A DNA stretch of 64,000 bases from Copromyces sp. CBS 386.78 (Eukaryota > Ascomycota > Sordariomycetes > Sordariales > Sordariaceae), in contig MU839190.1 in the NCBI GenBank assembly GCA_030685235.1, positions 87,742 through 151,741 of the forward strand, read 5' to 3'. Shown piece by piece: positions 1 to 13,050 of the stretch; the stretch's first letter is position 1, and each line of letters begins with the position of its first letter. The notes beneath the pieces are model-generated. The model ran no database searches. It worked only from the letters and a program-made list of their open reading frames with translations, and was not told where the DNA came from. The position numbers were made by a program, and so were the translations under genes.

Positions 1-1949
1 AGAGTAATCTTCCCCGCCCCACCTTTCGCCCTAGGCATAGCGGGGACGGCTTACAGGCCTCTAGCTCGATACAATAAAATATTATTATAAAGTAAATAAA
101 TAATTCGAAAAGAAGACCCCTTTAAAATAATAATAAAAACGATTTATTATTTTAATACTACTTATTAACGCTACTATTATATTATCCCTAGAACACTTTA
201 TATATATTTTATAGCTCGGTCTTTTATTCTAACAGCCCGCTATATTACACTAAAATGCCTAGAATCCAATTAGGTAACAATTTTAGCGCCTTCCAACGTC
301 GAAGGGCAATAAATAATATCGACGACGATAGTAATTCCGGTAGTAGCGATAGTACAACTAAGAATTCTAACGGTTTTAATTCGGAATTAAATATTAATAC
401 TAAAAATTCTATAATTTCTAAATACGGCGGATAAATATAATAAAATTATTACGCATAATAAATCCAATAAGAAGAATATATCTATATACTATTAAACTTA
501 ATATTCGTAAAAAATAATAGTCCTCTATTAAACGAGCCTAATATAGTAGAAATATAAATAAATTATAATACTCTATTTTATAAGAATATAGAGTTGCATC
601 CTAATTAACTAAATAATATATTTAGTAATTTATTCTAAAAGGAATAAAAATATAAAATCTCAGTAAAAGTTAGGGTTAAAGAAATAACATTCGATATAGT
701 CGACGCTATCTTTTAAAATACTATTTATAATTAATATTATAAAGATAACGACGCTATATCGATATTTACCGAAGTAGAATTAGACGAACTAAATCAAATT
801 AGCAATAACATAGGCCTCGATATTTTAACTAGCCTATTTATATTCGGCATAGGGGTAAAAGACGTAGACGACCCTATAGGTAGTTCAAACGATAATACTA
901 AGTTCGATAAAAGTTTTTTAGAAGACGGCGATAAAATTACAACATTATATTCCACAGAAATATTTAACGATTCTTCTATATCGGAAACTCTTAAACCGAC
1001 GACAAACCTAAACCCTAACGGTAATTTAATTAGAGACTATAACTAATTTGAACTAAGGGCAGCGAAAAATAATTCTTTTATAGATCTAACAATAATATAT
1101 AAATTCACACCTAAAGATATATAAACGATAAAATAGTAGGATAGAGTAGCCTTGTAAGTACTAAATTTAAAAATTCCTAGAATTAACTAGAAACAATTTG
1201 CTTTATTACTTCGAAAAACCCCGTCTCTCGAAGATATTTATAATTTACTAATATATAAAAAAATATTAATAAATAAATTTACCAATAATTTACCCCGTAG
1301 CAAAATAAGGTCCCGGGTTATATTTTTCGATACTATTATATTGCCGAATCGGGTTTTATTAGAAGAGGAGGTTTAAATTATTAATATTAAATATAAATTC
1401 GAAATTCTACTTAAATTAAAAAAAGTTCGTAAGGATATATATTGTAACTACGCTATTTCTATAAATTAAGTAATTAACGAACTATAGAAATTACGGTAGT
1501 GGGGTCAGTCCGTACATTCGACTTCGGGAAAATATTTTAAATATTTAAATAGATTACCCCTTTTTCCGTCGGATTTTATTTATTAATATTATTATAATAA
1601 TAATTACAAATAATATTACAGCGATAAAATATACAATACAGCTTATATAGGAAGAGTAGCATATTATAGCTTCGATTATATAACATTAGTTGAAGAATAA
1701 AAGCATATTAGGGAAGAAATAATTTAATTATAGAGGGTATATATTAGAAGATAATTTATAGAATAGATAAAAAATTTGAATTAAAATTTTAAATTCGTAT
1801 AATTCTCTATAAAATACTAGGAATTATTCGTAGTTGAAGATAATTGGGAGACGATTAAATTTTACTAGGTTTTAGGGTATATAGGTTATATTAGAATTAA
1901 TTATAAGTTCGATCCTAAAAATACCGAAATATAAAAAAGATATACAAAA

Positions 1950-3400
1950 TTATTAATAGTCCGATATTTTTTTAATAACGAAACCGCTAGATTCCGCCTA
2001 ATTATTATTATTATATTATTACGCGCTAAATTAAAATTTAATTAATATTTACAAAAATATTATATAGAATAGTAGGCCAATAAGAATATATAGTCTTTAC
2101 CGGTCTAAATATTCACTAATGAATTTAGTCTTTTTTATAATATACGTAGGTTAATCTTAGGTATTTACCTTTTTTACCAATTTCTTCCAAAAAGAATTAG
2201 AGAGCGCTAGTCTAATATTATTCTAATAATATTTAATCTATTCGGCGTAAATCTATCGGATATATTCGAATTACTTATTTATATAATCGAATTAGATAAA
2301 GGAATAAATATTCATATTACCGGCCGCCTAATATTTATATATCCTTTTATTAATATATTCATCGGAGATATATTATAATAGTAGAAAATATCCGGCTACT
2401 TAAATTATTAAATTAATAAGCTTTATTAATTTTATTTTATTAACAAGGAAAACCGGTCTAATTTATCGTTTAATATATAAAATTAGGGTTAATATTATTT
2501 TTAATATTTTAAGAATATTTAAGCCGTTTATAAATTAATAAAACCGGTATTAATATTAATTAAATTAGGACTTTTATAAGATTTCTACGTTTTAAATACC
2601 CTACGTATATTATTCCCTACATTGGATATTATTAAATCGCGAATATTTAATATAGCTTATTTAGAGAATTAAAGTTTAGCGAAATATTTCTTTTACTTCG
2701 TATTTAATTCAGATGAAGGGGGTTTTCTATTTAAAATAGTATTTAATAAAGCAGTTATAAAATATAGGAAGTTTTCCTTTCCCGTTAAATAGACTCAAAT
2801 TTCTTCTATATAAAAATATATTAATTCGATCAATATATAATAGATAATTAGAATTATTATTATAATACTAGTTTTTCTTTATATTTAGTTAAAGGATAAA
2901 TATTTTAAACTTAACCTATTCGACCCTATCCGATACTTAATTAAAGATTACCTCAATATTAAAAAATTCTAAATAATATTACTTACAAATATTAAATTAA
3001 TTGTAACGTATTATATTATATTTGCTTTCTAAATATTTACTCTATCTATAATTGTAATATATGGGAAAAATAACGATTAGAACGACAAAACTTTATTTAA
3101 TATATATATTAAGGAAGGAAGGCTATTTTTACAATTTATATTTATAGTCCGAAAATAAGCCGTTAAAGTAGTAAAAATTAATAAGGGTATATTTAAAGGG
3201 GATAAGAAGATATTTATAAGATTAATAATAATATTGAAGATTAGGGCAATTAGTATTATATTATTTAATATTACTAATCCCGTTATTCGGTTTTAGAGAC
3301 TTAAATTACGGCTTATAATATTTATTTAACCTCCGTAGTATCCGGGTTATAATCGTCCCCGCCCGGCGCTAATATTTATTATTATATTATAAATATTTTA
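1950..3400 (+). mobile_element. Possible relic of a tnp2-type (CACTA-like) transposase
   Basis: Reading the plus strand through its stop codons gives a broken but protein-like frame around 2110-2560. It has a hydrophobic, Leu/Ile-rich segment, then an acidic stretch with D and E residues, then a short segment ending in a YRFYFIDKENR-like string. The order resembles the tnp2-type transposase of CACTA elements, where a segment about moving to a lower-order plan precedes a Cys-containing GYLxxKxCRxC-like part. The resemblance is from memory and the frame is heavily mutated, so another transposase or polyprotein is quite possible. No terminal inverted repeats were recognised. Confidence 0.25.
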
Positions 3401-5079
3401 AAAATCTATATTAATATATAGACTGCGCGCCGCATTAATAATAGTAGAGGATATAATATAGTTAGATAACCTAGATAACCCGGTAATAAAAGTAGAAGGT
3501 AAGTTAGCGGCAGGTAGTAAAAAATCCTCTTCTAAAAAATAGGTAAATAAGAAAGGTCTATTAAATATCTATTAGGGATTCTATTATTTTAATATTATTA
3601 TAGAATATAGAGCCTTTCGTATAATATTCACGCTCCTAGGTAAATTTTAATACGGGTATATTTTTTCCCTAAATTAATACTTAATTAGTATTAAAATTAA
3701 TATTTATTAATATATATAAAAAAGACGTAATTTATATTAATTTTTATAACGTTACTTTAAAATTATTAATAAGGGATAATATACGCTAAACTATTATATT
3801 CGGATTCGTAGGATATTTCGAATATATATATCCCGAAGTTTATAAAAGGTTTATATTAATTAAGGAATTTTTCCCCGACTTTGCGAAGAAATAAAATTTA
3901 TAATTTGGATAATAAATCCGGGAATTAAATAAAACGCTGGAAAATACTTTAAAGTAATTAGTATAAATTATTGAATAGTATTATAATTTATCGGTATACT
4001 TCGGTATTAAATAAAAAAAAAAACATAAAAAAGCGACAAGATAATTTATTTTTTATAATTAATATAAGGGTAGTAAAAAGCTAACCCTTTATTAACAGGA
4101 TAGTACGCGCCCTTCGTAAGGATTATAGTATATTCTACGTTAGTAATTTAGGAAGAAATTTATTATAGTAGAGTAAAATGGTTAAATTCTATAACTGAAA
4201 CGATAATCGATTTTCCTTTTATATTGGCAACTTTATTCGGGTAAAATTGCTTATATAGGAGGGTAGAAGAAGTAATATAACGTTCGCTACAAATTTTATA
4301 TTTATAAATAAATTCGTTAGGGTAAATAGTATATTTACCTATTAAATTATAAATACTCTTCGAATCTTTATTATTTTAATTTATTTTATTCTATTTATAA
4401 ATAGTTAAAGGGAGCCTATTTTAAATTATTAGACGTACGACGTTAAGGAGGAATATAAAATTATTAAACTTCCGAAAGTAATATTAAATATAGTTTAAAT
4501 AGTATTTAAATAAAATAATTAATTTATATATATCTATTACAATATTTATTTTATTTAATAATAATTAATAATTTATTCGGTTTTATAATTAAGGATATAG
4601 AAAAGGATAAATATAAAGAATATACTAAAATCTCTCGGTTTAAACATCGTTTAATTTAAAAATTTATATTTATAATTCCAATCGGTTTAATTTTTATATT
4701 TTAATTCTATTATTATAATACTTAAGTACGCTACTAGTATTTATAAAAGGGGCGGACTGAATTTGTAAAATTAATACCTATATTATTAATATCCGGGTAT
4801 AGATGGGAAGGTATATTTGCTGTAATTGCCCTCCCGCTCTACCGCCTACCCGACGGCACTTTAAACTAGCCGAATAAGGTACGTATTTTAAAATTATATG
4901 CGCTACGTATAAGAAATCTTCCCGTCGTTAATTTATTTATAATTTAAAGCGTAAATAGGGATAGGATTATTTAGGAACGTTATTTATATATTTATAGATA
5001 CCTTATTTAAATACCTATACCCCGCCTAATGACCTTTAATACTTTTATATCCTTCTTTCAACTTCTACCCTCCTCCTAT

Positions 5080-5510
5080 CCTATTGCTCACCCCGCGCGA
5101 CGAAAATCTTTTCCCTCCTCTTCCTCCTATTCTCCTATCGCTCACCCCGCGCGACGAGAATCTTTTTTTCTTTCCTACGCGATGAGAATCTTTTTTTCCA
5201 CCCTCCTCCTCTCCCATCGTTCACCCCGCGCGACGAGAATTTCCTTTTCTTTCCTACGCGACGAGAATCTTTTTTTCCACCCTCCTCCTCTCCTATCGCT
5301 CACCCCGCGCGACGAGAATCTCCTTTTCTTTCCTACGCGACGAGAATCTTTTTTTCTACCCTCCTCCTCTCCTATCGCTCACCCCGCGCGACGAGAATCT
5401 CCTTTTCTTTCCTACGCGACGAGAATCTTTTTTTCTACCCTCTTCCTCCTTCCCTTATCTTTTACCCTATGCGACGAGAATTTCCTTTTTTTCCCCGTAC
5501 GACGAGAATA
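5080..5510. repeat. 79-bp minisatellite within the RIP block
   Basis: A pyrimidine-rich unit containing CACCCCGCGCGACGAGAATC and TACGCGACGAGAATC is repeated in tandem. Comparing the copies beginning near 5297 and 5376 gives a period of 79 bp. There are roughly four full copies plus degenerate ones on both sides. The array keeps GC-rich motifs such as GCGCGACGA although the DNA on both sides is TA-rich. A 205-codon open frame crosses the array, but it is made only of the repeat and is not supported as a gene. Confidence 0.85.
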
Positions 5511-7799
5511 TTTTCTATCTTCTTCTTCGCGCTACCTATTTTCTACTCTTCTACTAGTTAACCAATATCCTATATTAGGATTGATTAATATTATAATTAA
5601 AATTGTAAAAACGTTAATAAATAAATATTATAATATATTTTTGTAAATAATTATAAAAATTAATTATTATATTATTTATTCTAATTATAATAAGTTTGTA
5701 AGGGAGCGATATTATTTTAATTATTTATATTAGATTTTTTTATACTAGTATATACTATTGCGTCGTCGGCTATTTCGTTACTAATCCTTCTAATTAAATT
5801 TGCCCGAGACGGGACTTAGAAGTATTCGGCTATTATTATAAAGTTAATTACTATAATATTAATATATTAAAAATTAACAAAGCGAAGAAGAAAGTAATAT
5901 TTCGCTAATTAAAATACTTTATTCTATCGTTCGCCTTATTTACCGAATTAGAAGGGAAGGCTTTACCCTTACTTCCGAATATTTAGCTTTAATTAATATT
6001 ATTAAAAATAACGGTCTATATATCTAAGTACGTTAAAATGAATGTCGAAAGTAAGTAAATATTTTATAATATTTTTTTAATAGTAAATATTTAATTATTT
6101 AATATTATACTAATTAATTTTCAATTTGCCGATTTCGAAGGAAAAATATATTATATATTTATCTTTATTTCTATTTTAATAAATTGTTTTACATTTAGCG
6201 AAACTAAACTAATAGTTTATTAGTAATTCTCTTTACAAGAATAGGACTACGAAGTAATTAAATAAGTTAATAATATCCTACTATTCTTTTTTTATTATTT
6301 TTTCTTACTCTTCTATCTTTAAGCGTAATTAATTTTATACTAGGACTATTTATACTTTATATTATTTAATATTAGTAAATCGCTAACGTTTAAAAATTAA
6401 GAAGTAATAGTAGCTAGTTTAATAAACTTTATTCTTCGTTTCTATATAAAAGCGAAGTATATTAATAACCGAATTAAAGCTGATATAGATAGATATTAAT
6501 AGGATAATATTAAATATAGTTTAACGCGAATTATAGTTTACTACGAAAAGGTGAAGTAATTTTCTATCTTCCGAATATTGAAAAATACTAATTATATAAG
6601 GATAAAAATACAAGTTTTCATACTATTAATAATAGATTGTATATAAGAGAAAGATATAGGAGAAGGTGGAGGGAATTTTTATAGGAGAAGGTGGAGGGAG
6701 TCTTTCGTTAGGTAAATTCGTAGGCGTAGCGACGTAAAGAATAGAAGCTAATAAAGAAAGTTGGTAAGCCCGGAAGTAGAGGGAGCTTAATTTATATTCT
6801 TAATAATAAGAGAATAATTATTAAAATAAGTATTCCCCTTATACTATATAAGTACTATTCGACTTATAAGTATACTATAGCTAAGTATATCCGTCCTTAA
6901 ATATATTAACGTAGGGGAATTCTAAATATTATTGCCCAACTTTCAATTTCGATTACCGTTATCCCTATTTTATTATAATATTTCACTAACCAAATACCTT
7001 ATAACTTTAACGACCTTAATAATAGTTGTTACTTAACTACCGGGCAACGTATTAATAACCCTTATAATATCTGCCCTACATAGAAAGTATAAAAAGTAGT
7101 ACCTCCCATTCTCCAAGTTAGCTCAAATCACTAATAATATCCGTATGCTATAATAGCAGGGCGTTAATATATTGTAACGTAATTAATTTCCTCTCCCGCC
7201 TTATTACGTAGTTATAAGAATGGTTATTTACCTACGGTCGCACGGATATAATAGACGATAACGATAATACACGTCTAAATTCTTAATATCAACGGTAGTT
7301 TTCTCTAATTATAAAAAGGTATATAAGCGGTTGCTTTCTCCAGTCGAAGAATAAGTGGATATTTAAAAAGTATAGATCTAAATAGTATTTGTACTATAAA
7401 TAAAGGTAATTATAAAGTTAGTATAAAATTATTATTTAGAGGAATACAGAATCTACTAGTCTACGAAGGTTTAGAAGTTGAAAGTAGCCGATAGCGATCT
7501 AATATAAACGATATAGGCATTATAGGGAGAAGTAATTGCGATAATTAATATATATTAAATAGTATTAGAAAGTAAGTAATATTACGATAATTTTATAACG
7601 TAGTTTTATAATAAATTATATAGTAAAATAAATACCGTATTAAATAGCGATATAATTTTATAATCAAAATATAATACCTATACTAGACTACAAATTAATT
7701 TACAATAATAAATTAAAACCTTAATAAGAGATTATCTACAACGTACATTCTATATACAATTTAATTTTCATAGTTGATACAATATTAAGACAATAACTA

Positions 7800-7995
7800 G
7801 GAGTTTACGACAATAAGGAGTTTACAACGATAAGGAATTAATAACATAAGGAGTTAATAACGATAGAAAATTAACGACGATAGAAAGTTGACGATAATAG
7901 AAAGTTAATAACAATAAAAAGTTAACGACAATAGAAAGTTAACGGCAATAAAGAATTAATAGAAAAAAAAGTTAACGAAAATAAGAAGTTAACGG
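7800..7995. repeat. 17-bp degenerate minisatellite
   Basis: About eleven to twelve adjacent copies of a unit close to RAGTTAACGACAATAGA are present, most exactly 17 bp long, with one 16-bp copy. The copies differ mainly at positions expected from transition mutations. It lies at the right-hand end of the RIP block, about 250 bp before normal base composition resumes. Confidence 0.75.
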
Positions 7996-8250
7996 CAATA
8001 TATTATTAAATACGATAAAATATTTTACTAAATTCACTGCCACTACAGATTTAAATTAGGCTTAGCGTAAAATTAGAAAAATCTTTTCAAATTAAATAAG
8101 AATTTAAAGTCAGGCGGGACCCTAATTTCATAGCCCTATACGTAGTTAACACCGACTTCGAATTCGCACCTTACCACAAATCTTAAACAATACAATATTA
8201 ATTACCTAACATACTATCAATCATAATAATATATTCCTATTGAGGGGCAT

Positions 8251-10180
8251 TCAATACCAAGTCAATCACAATTTGCAATTAAACATTTAACTCCAGCCCG
8301 ACTATAGGTTTTAGCAAAAGTCCAGCGACCCCCCTTCCCCTGCAGGGCAGTCAGGAAATAGTGTGGTCACCATTCTTGAATCGTTTTCCGGGTCATGGTT
8401 TCTAAGCACAAACGGAAGAAAGAAAGGCGTCGATAGCGAGGGGTAACTCGACGGAAGTCAATGACCGTGGCCAATCCAGGGTTGTGGCAGTGGAACAACA
8501 CAGCAGGGGTGGAGAGGGTTGCTGCTGATGATTCACTAACAACGGAACCCCTCTTTCAACTCCCCGTCCTTGCAACCATTCACAATGGACTTCCCTCTGA
8601 CTTTTAGGTCCAGTTTGTTGCATTGATTACTTTCATCTTAAGATGGTTTCATCGGGCTCATCATGGATTGGAGAATTACTGTGAATACAGAGAGAAAGAT
8701 ACTTGAGAAAGCGCAATTGTTAAGACAATGACAGCCACTTCAGGTCATTCATTCAGAGGTTGAGGCATAGAAAAATGTTAGTATCACCTCGACAGTGACC
8801 TTCCATAGTGTAGAGCTGACAGTTTCCTGTGGATCTCCGTGGATCTCACTGAGATCCACCAAGCCATCAAGGTCTCCCCAGACTCATACCGTCAGCGACG
8901 TTCTAGAGGCAGCTGGACCTTATCGATAAGACATTATCTCTTTCTGGGTTCGGTTCGCCCGTAGACTCTTCTGGCCTTGGACAACTAGATCACAAGCACA
9001 ACCTCACGGTCAGACCTCGACGAAGGGCGTACGAATGTCGGCATCGTTGGCCTTTGTCAGAGCTATATAGACAACGCCCTGTAGACTCTGGCAAGTGGTT
9101 CTGACAACGTCGGTGATTGGAGTTGACGTGGGCTTCGAAAACAGCGAGACAGCCTCCTGGAGCCGAAGCTGTTGAATGTCAATGGCCCAAGTATGGAGAT
9201 ACTGGACGGATTGGGACTCCAGAATTTCATCCTTGCCGTTCATCGCACGCTTCTCTACAGAACCCTCTCCCCTATCAGTATCACGGTCCGACCAAGGAGA
9301 GCCCGGCTCAACCACTTATCCCATCCGCTCTCAAGGTGTTCATCCGTTAGCAACTGAAATGGCGCATTTCACGAATATAAGACAGGAATGACAGTTCGGT
9401 AGTTGTAGGCGTTCTTGGCTCTGACAGGGGAAGCCAGGGCTGCAACACGAAACCTCGGAAGAGGCCCGTTACGGTTTGATGTGCAAGCCACCGGGGCTTC
9501 GGGGCCGCCAATGCAACACTTGAACCGACCGGAGTTCCAGAACATCGGTTTCAGCCTCCTGCGACTATAGGCCTGGGTTGATATTGGGGATTGGGATCTC
9601 GCTGCAAATGTTCAAAATGCAAAAGATCCATAGTCTTGGCCTGCGTGGCTTCCCCGGAATTCACCCTTGGAATAAGGTCGAGATAGGAGGTGGCTGTCTT
9701 CCGTGGTAATGTCCAACTTCTCAGTCCCTTGCACCGCCAAAGCATCAAATCCCCCGTCCGGTTTCGTCCGAACCCAAGAGGAATTCGGCGCCTTGGGTAT
9801 CGTGGGTAAGAACGCGTTTCAAACAAGACTCTGGGGAAGGATAAGCGCTCGGCTACCACCTTGAACTGGACCCGAAAGCAGTGCTGTTCATGAATCGTAT
9901 CCTGAAACGCATATCGTCCATCAAACCAAGCAGATCTTGATATTGGATCCAAGGTGTTTCTGGGCACGAGTACAAATAGTTAGCAATGACCGTCAGTGGA
10001 TCCGGTCTTGGTTGTTATCCTGCTCATCGCCCTCGTTCAGTCTGATATCCGCTCCGTTCCCTTCGATCTTCAGTCTCTTCCGCCATCGTCGCCGGCCGAC
10101 TTTTACGACCTTTTCAACGCTCATTCATTCGCTCAACACACGCTTATTCCTAGCCCTTCAACATCAGCACCACTCTCACA
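8251..10180. other. Intergenic region with no convincing gene
   Basis: Base composition is normal here, but I see no gene with support beyond an open frame. One small minus-strand frame at 9010-9243 is reported separately as a weak candidate. The last 194 bases before the next start codon contain no ATG and are C/T-rich, consistent with the promoter and leader of the secreted-peptide gene that follows. Confidence 0.6.
9010..9243 (-). CDS. Weak candidate small protein (77 aa)
   Basis: A minus-strand frame starting with ATG at 9243 encodes 77 residues with a fairly natural composition (mixed hydrophobic, polar and charged residues, with the segment LHTWAIDIQQLRLQEAVSLF in the first half). It has no signal peptide, membrane segment or motif I recognise. 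Its GTG-initiated upstream extension is not convincing. It could equally be the remnant exon of a decayed gene or a chance frame. Confidence 0.2.
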   Translation of the reverse strand: MNGKDEILESQSVQYLHTWAIDIQQLRLQEAVSLFSKPTSTPITDVVRTTCQSLQGVVYIALTKANDADIRTPFVEV

Positions 10181-10444
10181 ATGAAGCTTATCTCTGCTGT
10201 TGTGCTCGCCCTCGTCTCTGTGGCTATGGCTTATCCCACTGGCATCAACAATGGTGAGTAAGCTAAGCTGATGTGGCAAGTATCATTCACGACACTAACA
10301 TAAGCGGCAGCTCAAGTTGTGAGACGCCAAGACCTTCAGCATGACGTTGATGCCAGTGTACCGGCCATGTCAGATGCCAGCGGCAATGTCGTACCATTCA
10401 GCAGCACTTCGGTTTTCCAAGCTGCCGCTGCCAACGGACAATGA
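10181..10444 (+). CDS. Small secreted peptide precursor (68 aa) with a Kex2-type site
   Basis: Two exons, 10181-10253 and 10311-10444, are joined across a 57-nt intron (donor GTGAGT, branch CTAAC, acceptor CAG). The product has 68 residues. Residues 1-17 are a typical signal peptide (MK, then a Leu/Val/Ala-rich core, with AMA-Y at the likely cleavage site). A dibasic RR lies near residue 30, followed by QD, and fits processing by a Kex2-like protease in the Golgi. The remaining 38 or so residues are acidic to neutral, cysteine-free, and end in AAAANGQ. The upstream 194 bases lack ATG, which supports this start. I cannot name the protein. A secreted signalling peptide or a small wall-associated protein is an inference only; the lack of cysteines argues against a disulfide-rich effector. 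Confidence 0.75.
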
Positions 10445-11638
10445 GGCCAATGAGCGAAAATGAGGGAACGATACATACGCTGTAGAGCTATAGTGGGGAG
10501 AACGCAACGTCAAGAAGCGCCATGGCGTGTCCGGGGCCAAGGTCGTAAAGGAGAGGCTGTAATGAGGATGCTCGAACACCGCGGGACGGAAGTGAGGGTG
10601 GCCTAGGAAATTGATCTTGTCGGGCGCTTCGCTGTGAGGCTGGAGACCCTTGCGGGCTTCAGGACTGGGTAGACCGCCCATCATCTGCCTATGGCCCATG
10701 TCATGATCGAAGCAGGGCGGCGATCACGGACGACCCAGGTCAATGCATGGCATTTGGGTGTTGAAGAGGGTTACAATAATCATTGAGCTCTTGACCGCAT
10801 TTTTGTTTTGCGGAGACGGAGTTTCTCGAATTGAATCGATATCAGACAAAAAGTGACAAACAACCGACTGCTCCAGAAAATATGGATATTTGTCGCCCCT
10901 CTTCCATATGTAATTTTCTGTAGCTTGAGTGGGTCCGCAGGCTGCAGGCTTCCTTCCTCGAGGCGCAGCCGGCAGGCAACGCTCCTTCCTATCCGATCAT
11001 TGGTCAGTCTGACCCAATTTCCCTCGCTTGGTTTTATTTTTGGACCTCTCCCTTCCTTTTCCGCTTCCTGCGCTTGTCACCACGCATTCTCCAATCCCCA
11101 TGTGCCCGACACCTCCTAATCTGAACAATCTCAAAGGAGAAATGCCACGATGTCGGAGACGTGGAGCAACATGAACTCTATCTCGTCGCCAAACGGGTAA
11201 GGATCGCGACAAGCGCTGGAGGCTGCGCTGTTGGCAGAGTGCCTCGTTGTAACCATGTCAACGCCTTTCCACCACCCTCCACCAAATCGTGAGATCGTCA
11301 GCCCTGCGCCTAACATTCAATTGTAGCTCATGCTGTTTAGCCCACTTGGGCATGCATGCACTTTCACAAACCCAATCACGAAGAAGTGGCTTCCATAGAT
11401 TTAACTGTTCCTTGCTTTGCCATGGAGCGGCCGCGAGACAGCCACCGCCTAGTTCTAATCTAGGAACACTACAGCCCAGCCAACGCTTCCCCGAGACAAC
11501 CAACCCTGAGAGACAAACGGGCGCTTGTCTCCATGAGCCAGTGGACCTCTGCGGCTCCCTTCTGAGTCCTACAGGAATCCACTCCTCAGCCCTTCTCGTT
11601 GGATTGCCGGGCGCTGAGCTGTGAAAGTTACGGATAAA
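10445..11638. other. Intergenic region and probable leader of the next gene
   Basis: No gene is supported here. An ATG at 11150 opens a short frame that runs to a good splice donor (GTAAGG near 11207), and a matching acceptor TTGTAG follows near 11327. However, the joined frame ends at 11624 and does not connect to the membrane protein frame that starts at 11639. It may be a spliced leader with an upstream reading frame, but that is a guess. Confidence 0.4.
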
Positions 11639-13050
11639 ATGCCGGAGCGTTCTCCATCCGACAAGTATCTCTCCTCCGCTTCTACCGGCGGATCCGGAAA
11701 GGACATGCCTCTGTACACTACTGTTAACACACGTCCGCCGATCTCATTCTACCATAGCGACATTCACTGCCACGCTAGGGATAGTTACCGGGAACTTTGG
11801 GACGGGGTGACCGGCATCAAATGGGAAAGGATACGCGATTCACGTTCACGAGGAACAACGCTCGATGACCTCGACCAACAAGCGCCTTCTGCACTCACAA
11901 CTACACCGGTTTATTCATTGCGGCACCTCACATGCAACAATCCACCGTATACCAACATGACTGTGAATCTGGACCAGGTGCTCTTCGCACGCGCTGAATG
12001 GCGCATTCGCTTCCTCGCTCCATGTTGGATGACACAGATTGGTATTCTTCTCAGCCTGGTAGGCCTTTTCTCCTACCGGCTCTCCGTGACATCTCGGACC
12101 TTTGAAGACGAGACATCGCATGGCCAGGATCCCATAGTTCAAATAGTGTACGTCATCACAACGGCTCAACACCTTCACCAAATCGTGCGGCGCACTAACA
12201 TAGAGACCTTCCATCAGTTGGGAATCAACTCAAGTTGGGTTCTCATCAATCTCTGTAGCTCTTACTGTTGCGGAAATATGGAAGGCGAGGTCTGAGACCT
12301 TGACCCCCTTCTTCATGCTGTGCACATATCTTATAAAATCCACACTGGCCAGCGGAATGCTGGGCTTAGATGCTTCCGTCTATATCAAATACTCGGACCG
12401 CCACTACTCAATAGTTGGCTTGGCTTTGGATTGCATTCTCCTGTAAGAACATGAATTGCCCTTAGCATCATGATCGCCAAGCTGACGTTTGATGCAGGGG
12501 CATAATACTTATAGTGCTCTTCTACGCTTTCTACACATATCGTCGCCTCCTAAAGTTCGAAGCATATGACCTTGCCTATAACAAATCAGAAGGCTACAGC
12601 TACAGCAACGCACGTGGACCGGAGAAACTAGGCTATACCGTCAAAATACTTGGCGGAAAGAAGAACAACAGGGAGCCGTCGCCCACACCCGAGTCCTTGA
12701 GGTCCCGGATAGACCAGGCAATCGGCGCCGAGTTCGGGTGGGGAAGCCGCCCGTCGGGAAGCGTAACGGAGCGCTCCGGTATCGTTGTCGGGTCCGGATC
12801 GGTGCAAAGCGGTGTGCCCACCAGACCGGCAGAGTTGCACAGGGCACGGAGCTGGGTGACCGAGACTGGCGTGGTGGGCCCGAACACTTCTGCGGAACAT
12901 ATTGGTGCGAACGAAAGGAATGCTGAGGATGATTACCACGATTACTATGAACTGGCTCATGCACGAAGTCTCAGCATTCCGACACTGGTAGTGACTCCTC
13001 ATGGTGAGGAGGGCGACAACGAAGCGTTGTTGACGGGACAATGTACATAA
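11639..13050 (+). CDS. Fungal four-TM integral membrane protein (432 aa), function unknown
   Basis: Three exons are 11639-12145, 12204-12442 and 12498-13050. Intron 1 starts GTGTAC with branch CACTAAC and acceptor ATAG; intron 2 starts GTAAGA and ends GCAG. Frames join exactly, giving 432 residues. About 125 soluble N-terminal residues include the segment NLDQVLFARAEWRIRFLAPCW just before the first membrane helix (about 126-147). Further hydrophobic segments lie near residues 180-195, 202-229 and 237-262. The last is followed by a charged YTYRRLLKFE segment and a roughly 170-residue hydrophilic tail. I recognise this overall pattern as a conserved family of uncharacterised membrane proteins in filamentous fungi, but I know of no assigned function. 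The start at 11639 was chosen as the first ATG in frame; the ATG at codon 23 is an alternative. Confidence 0.85.

Larger units (their letters stand above)
1..8250. mobile_element. RIP-degraded, AT-rich transposon-derived block
   Basis: This stretch is extremely rich in A, T and the TpA dinucleotide, has stop codons in every frame, and contains no open frame that looks like a working gene. That is the usual appearance of repeats mutated by repeat-induced point mutation in Neurospora-type fungi, so I read it as one or more dead transposons. Base composition returns to normal between about 8200 and 8300. The first 70 bases are GC-richer and may belong to a different unit cut by the window edge. 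Two minisatellites and a transposase-like relic are listed separately. The classes of the other elements cannot be read from the sequence alone. Confidence 0.85.

Noticed and set aside
5029..5646. 205-codon open frame across the minisatellite
   Set aside because: It encodes only the repeat and its flanks and lies in dead transposon DNA.
5080..8000. Possible CRISPR array in the repeats
   Set aside because: The arrays are direct minisatellites without spacers in a eukaryotic genome.
9551..9967. 138-codon minus-strand frame containing GRNRTGDLM
   Set aside because: This type of string is a common false product of tRNA-related or low-complexity DNA; no gene signals support it.
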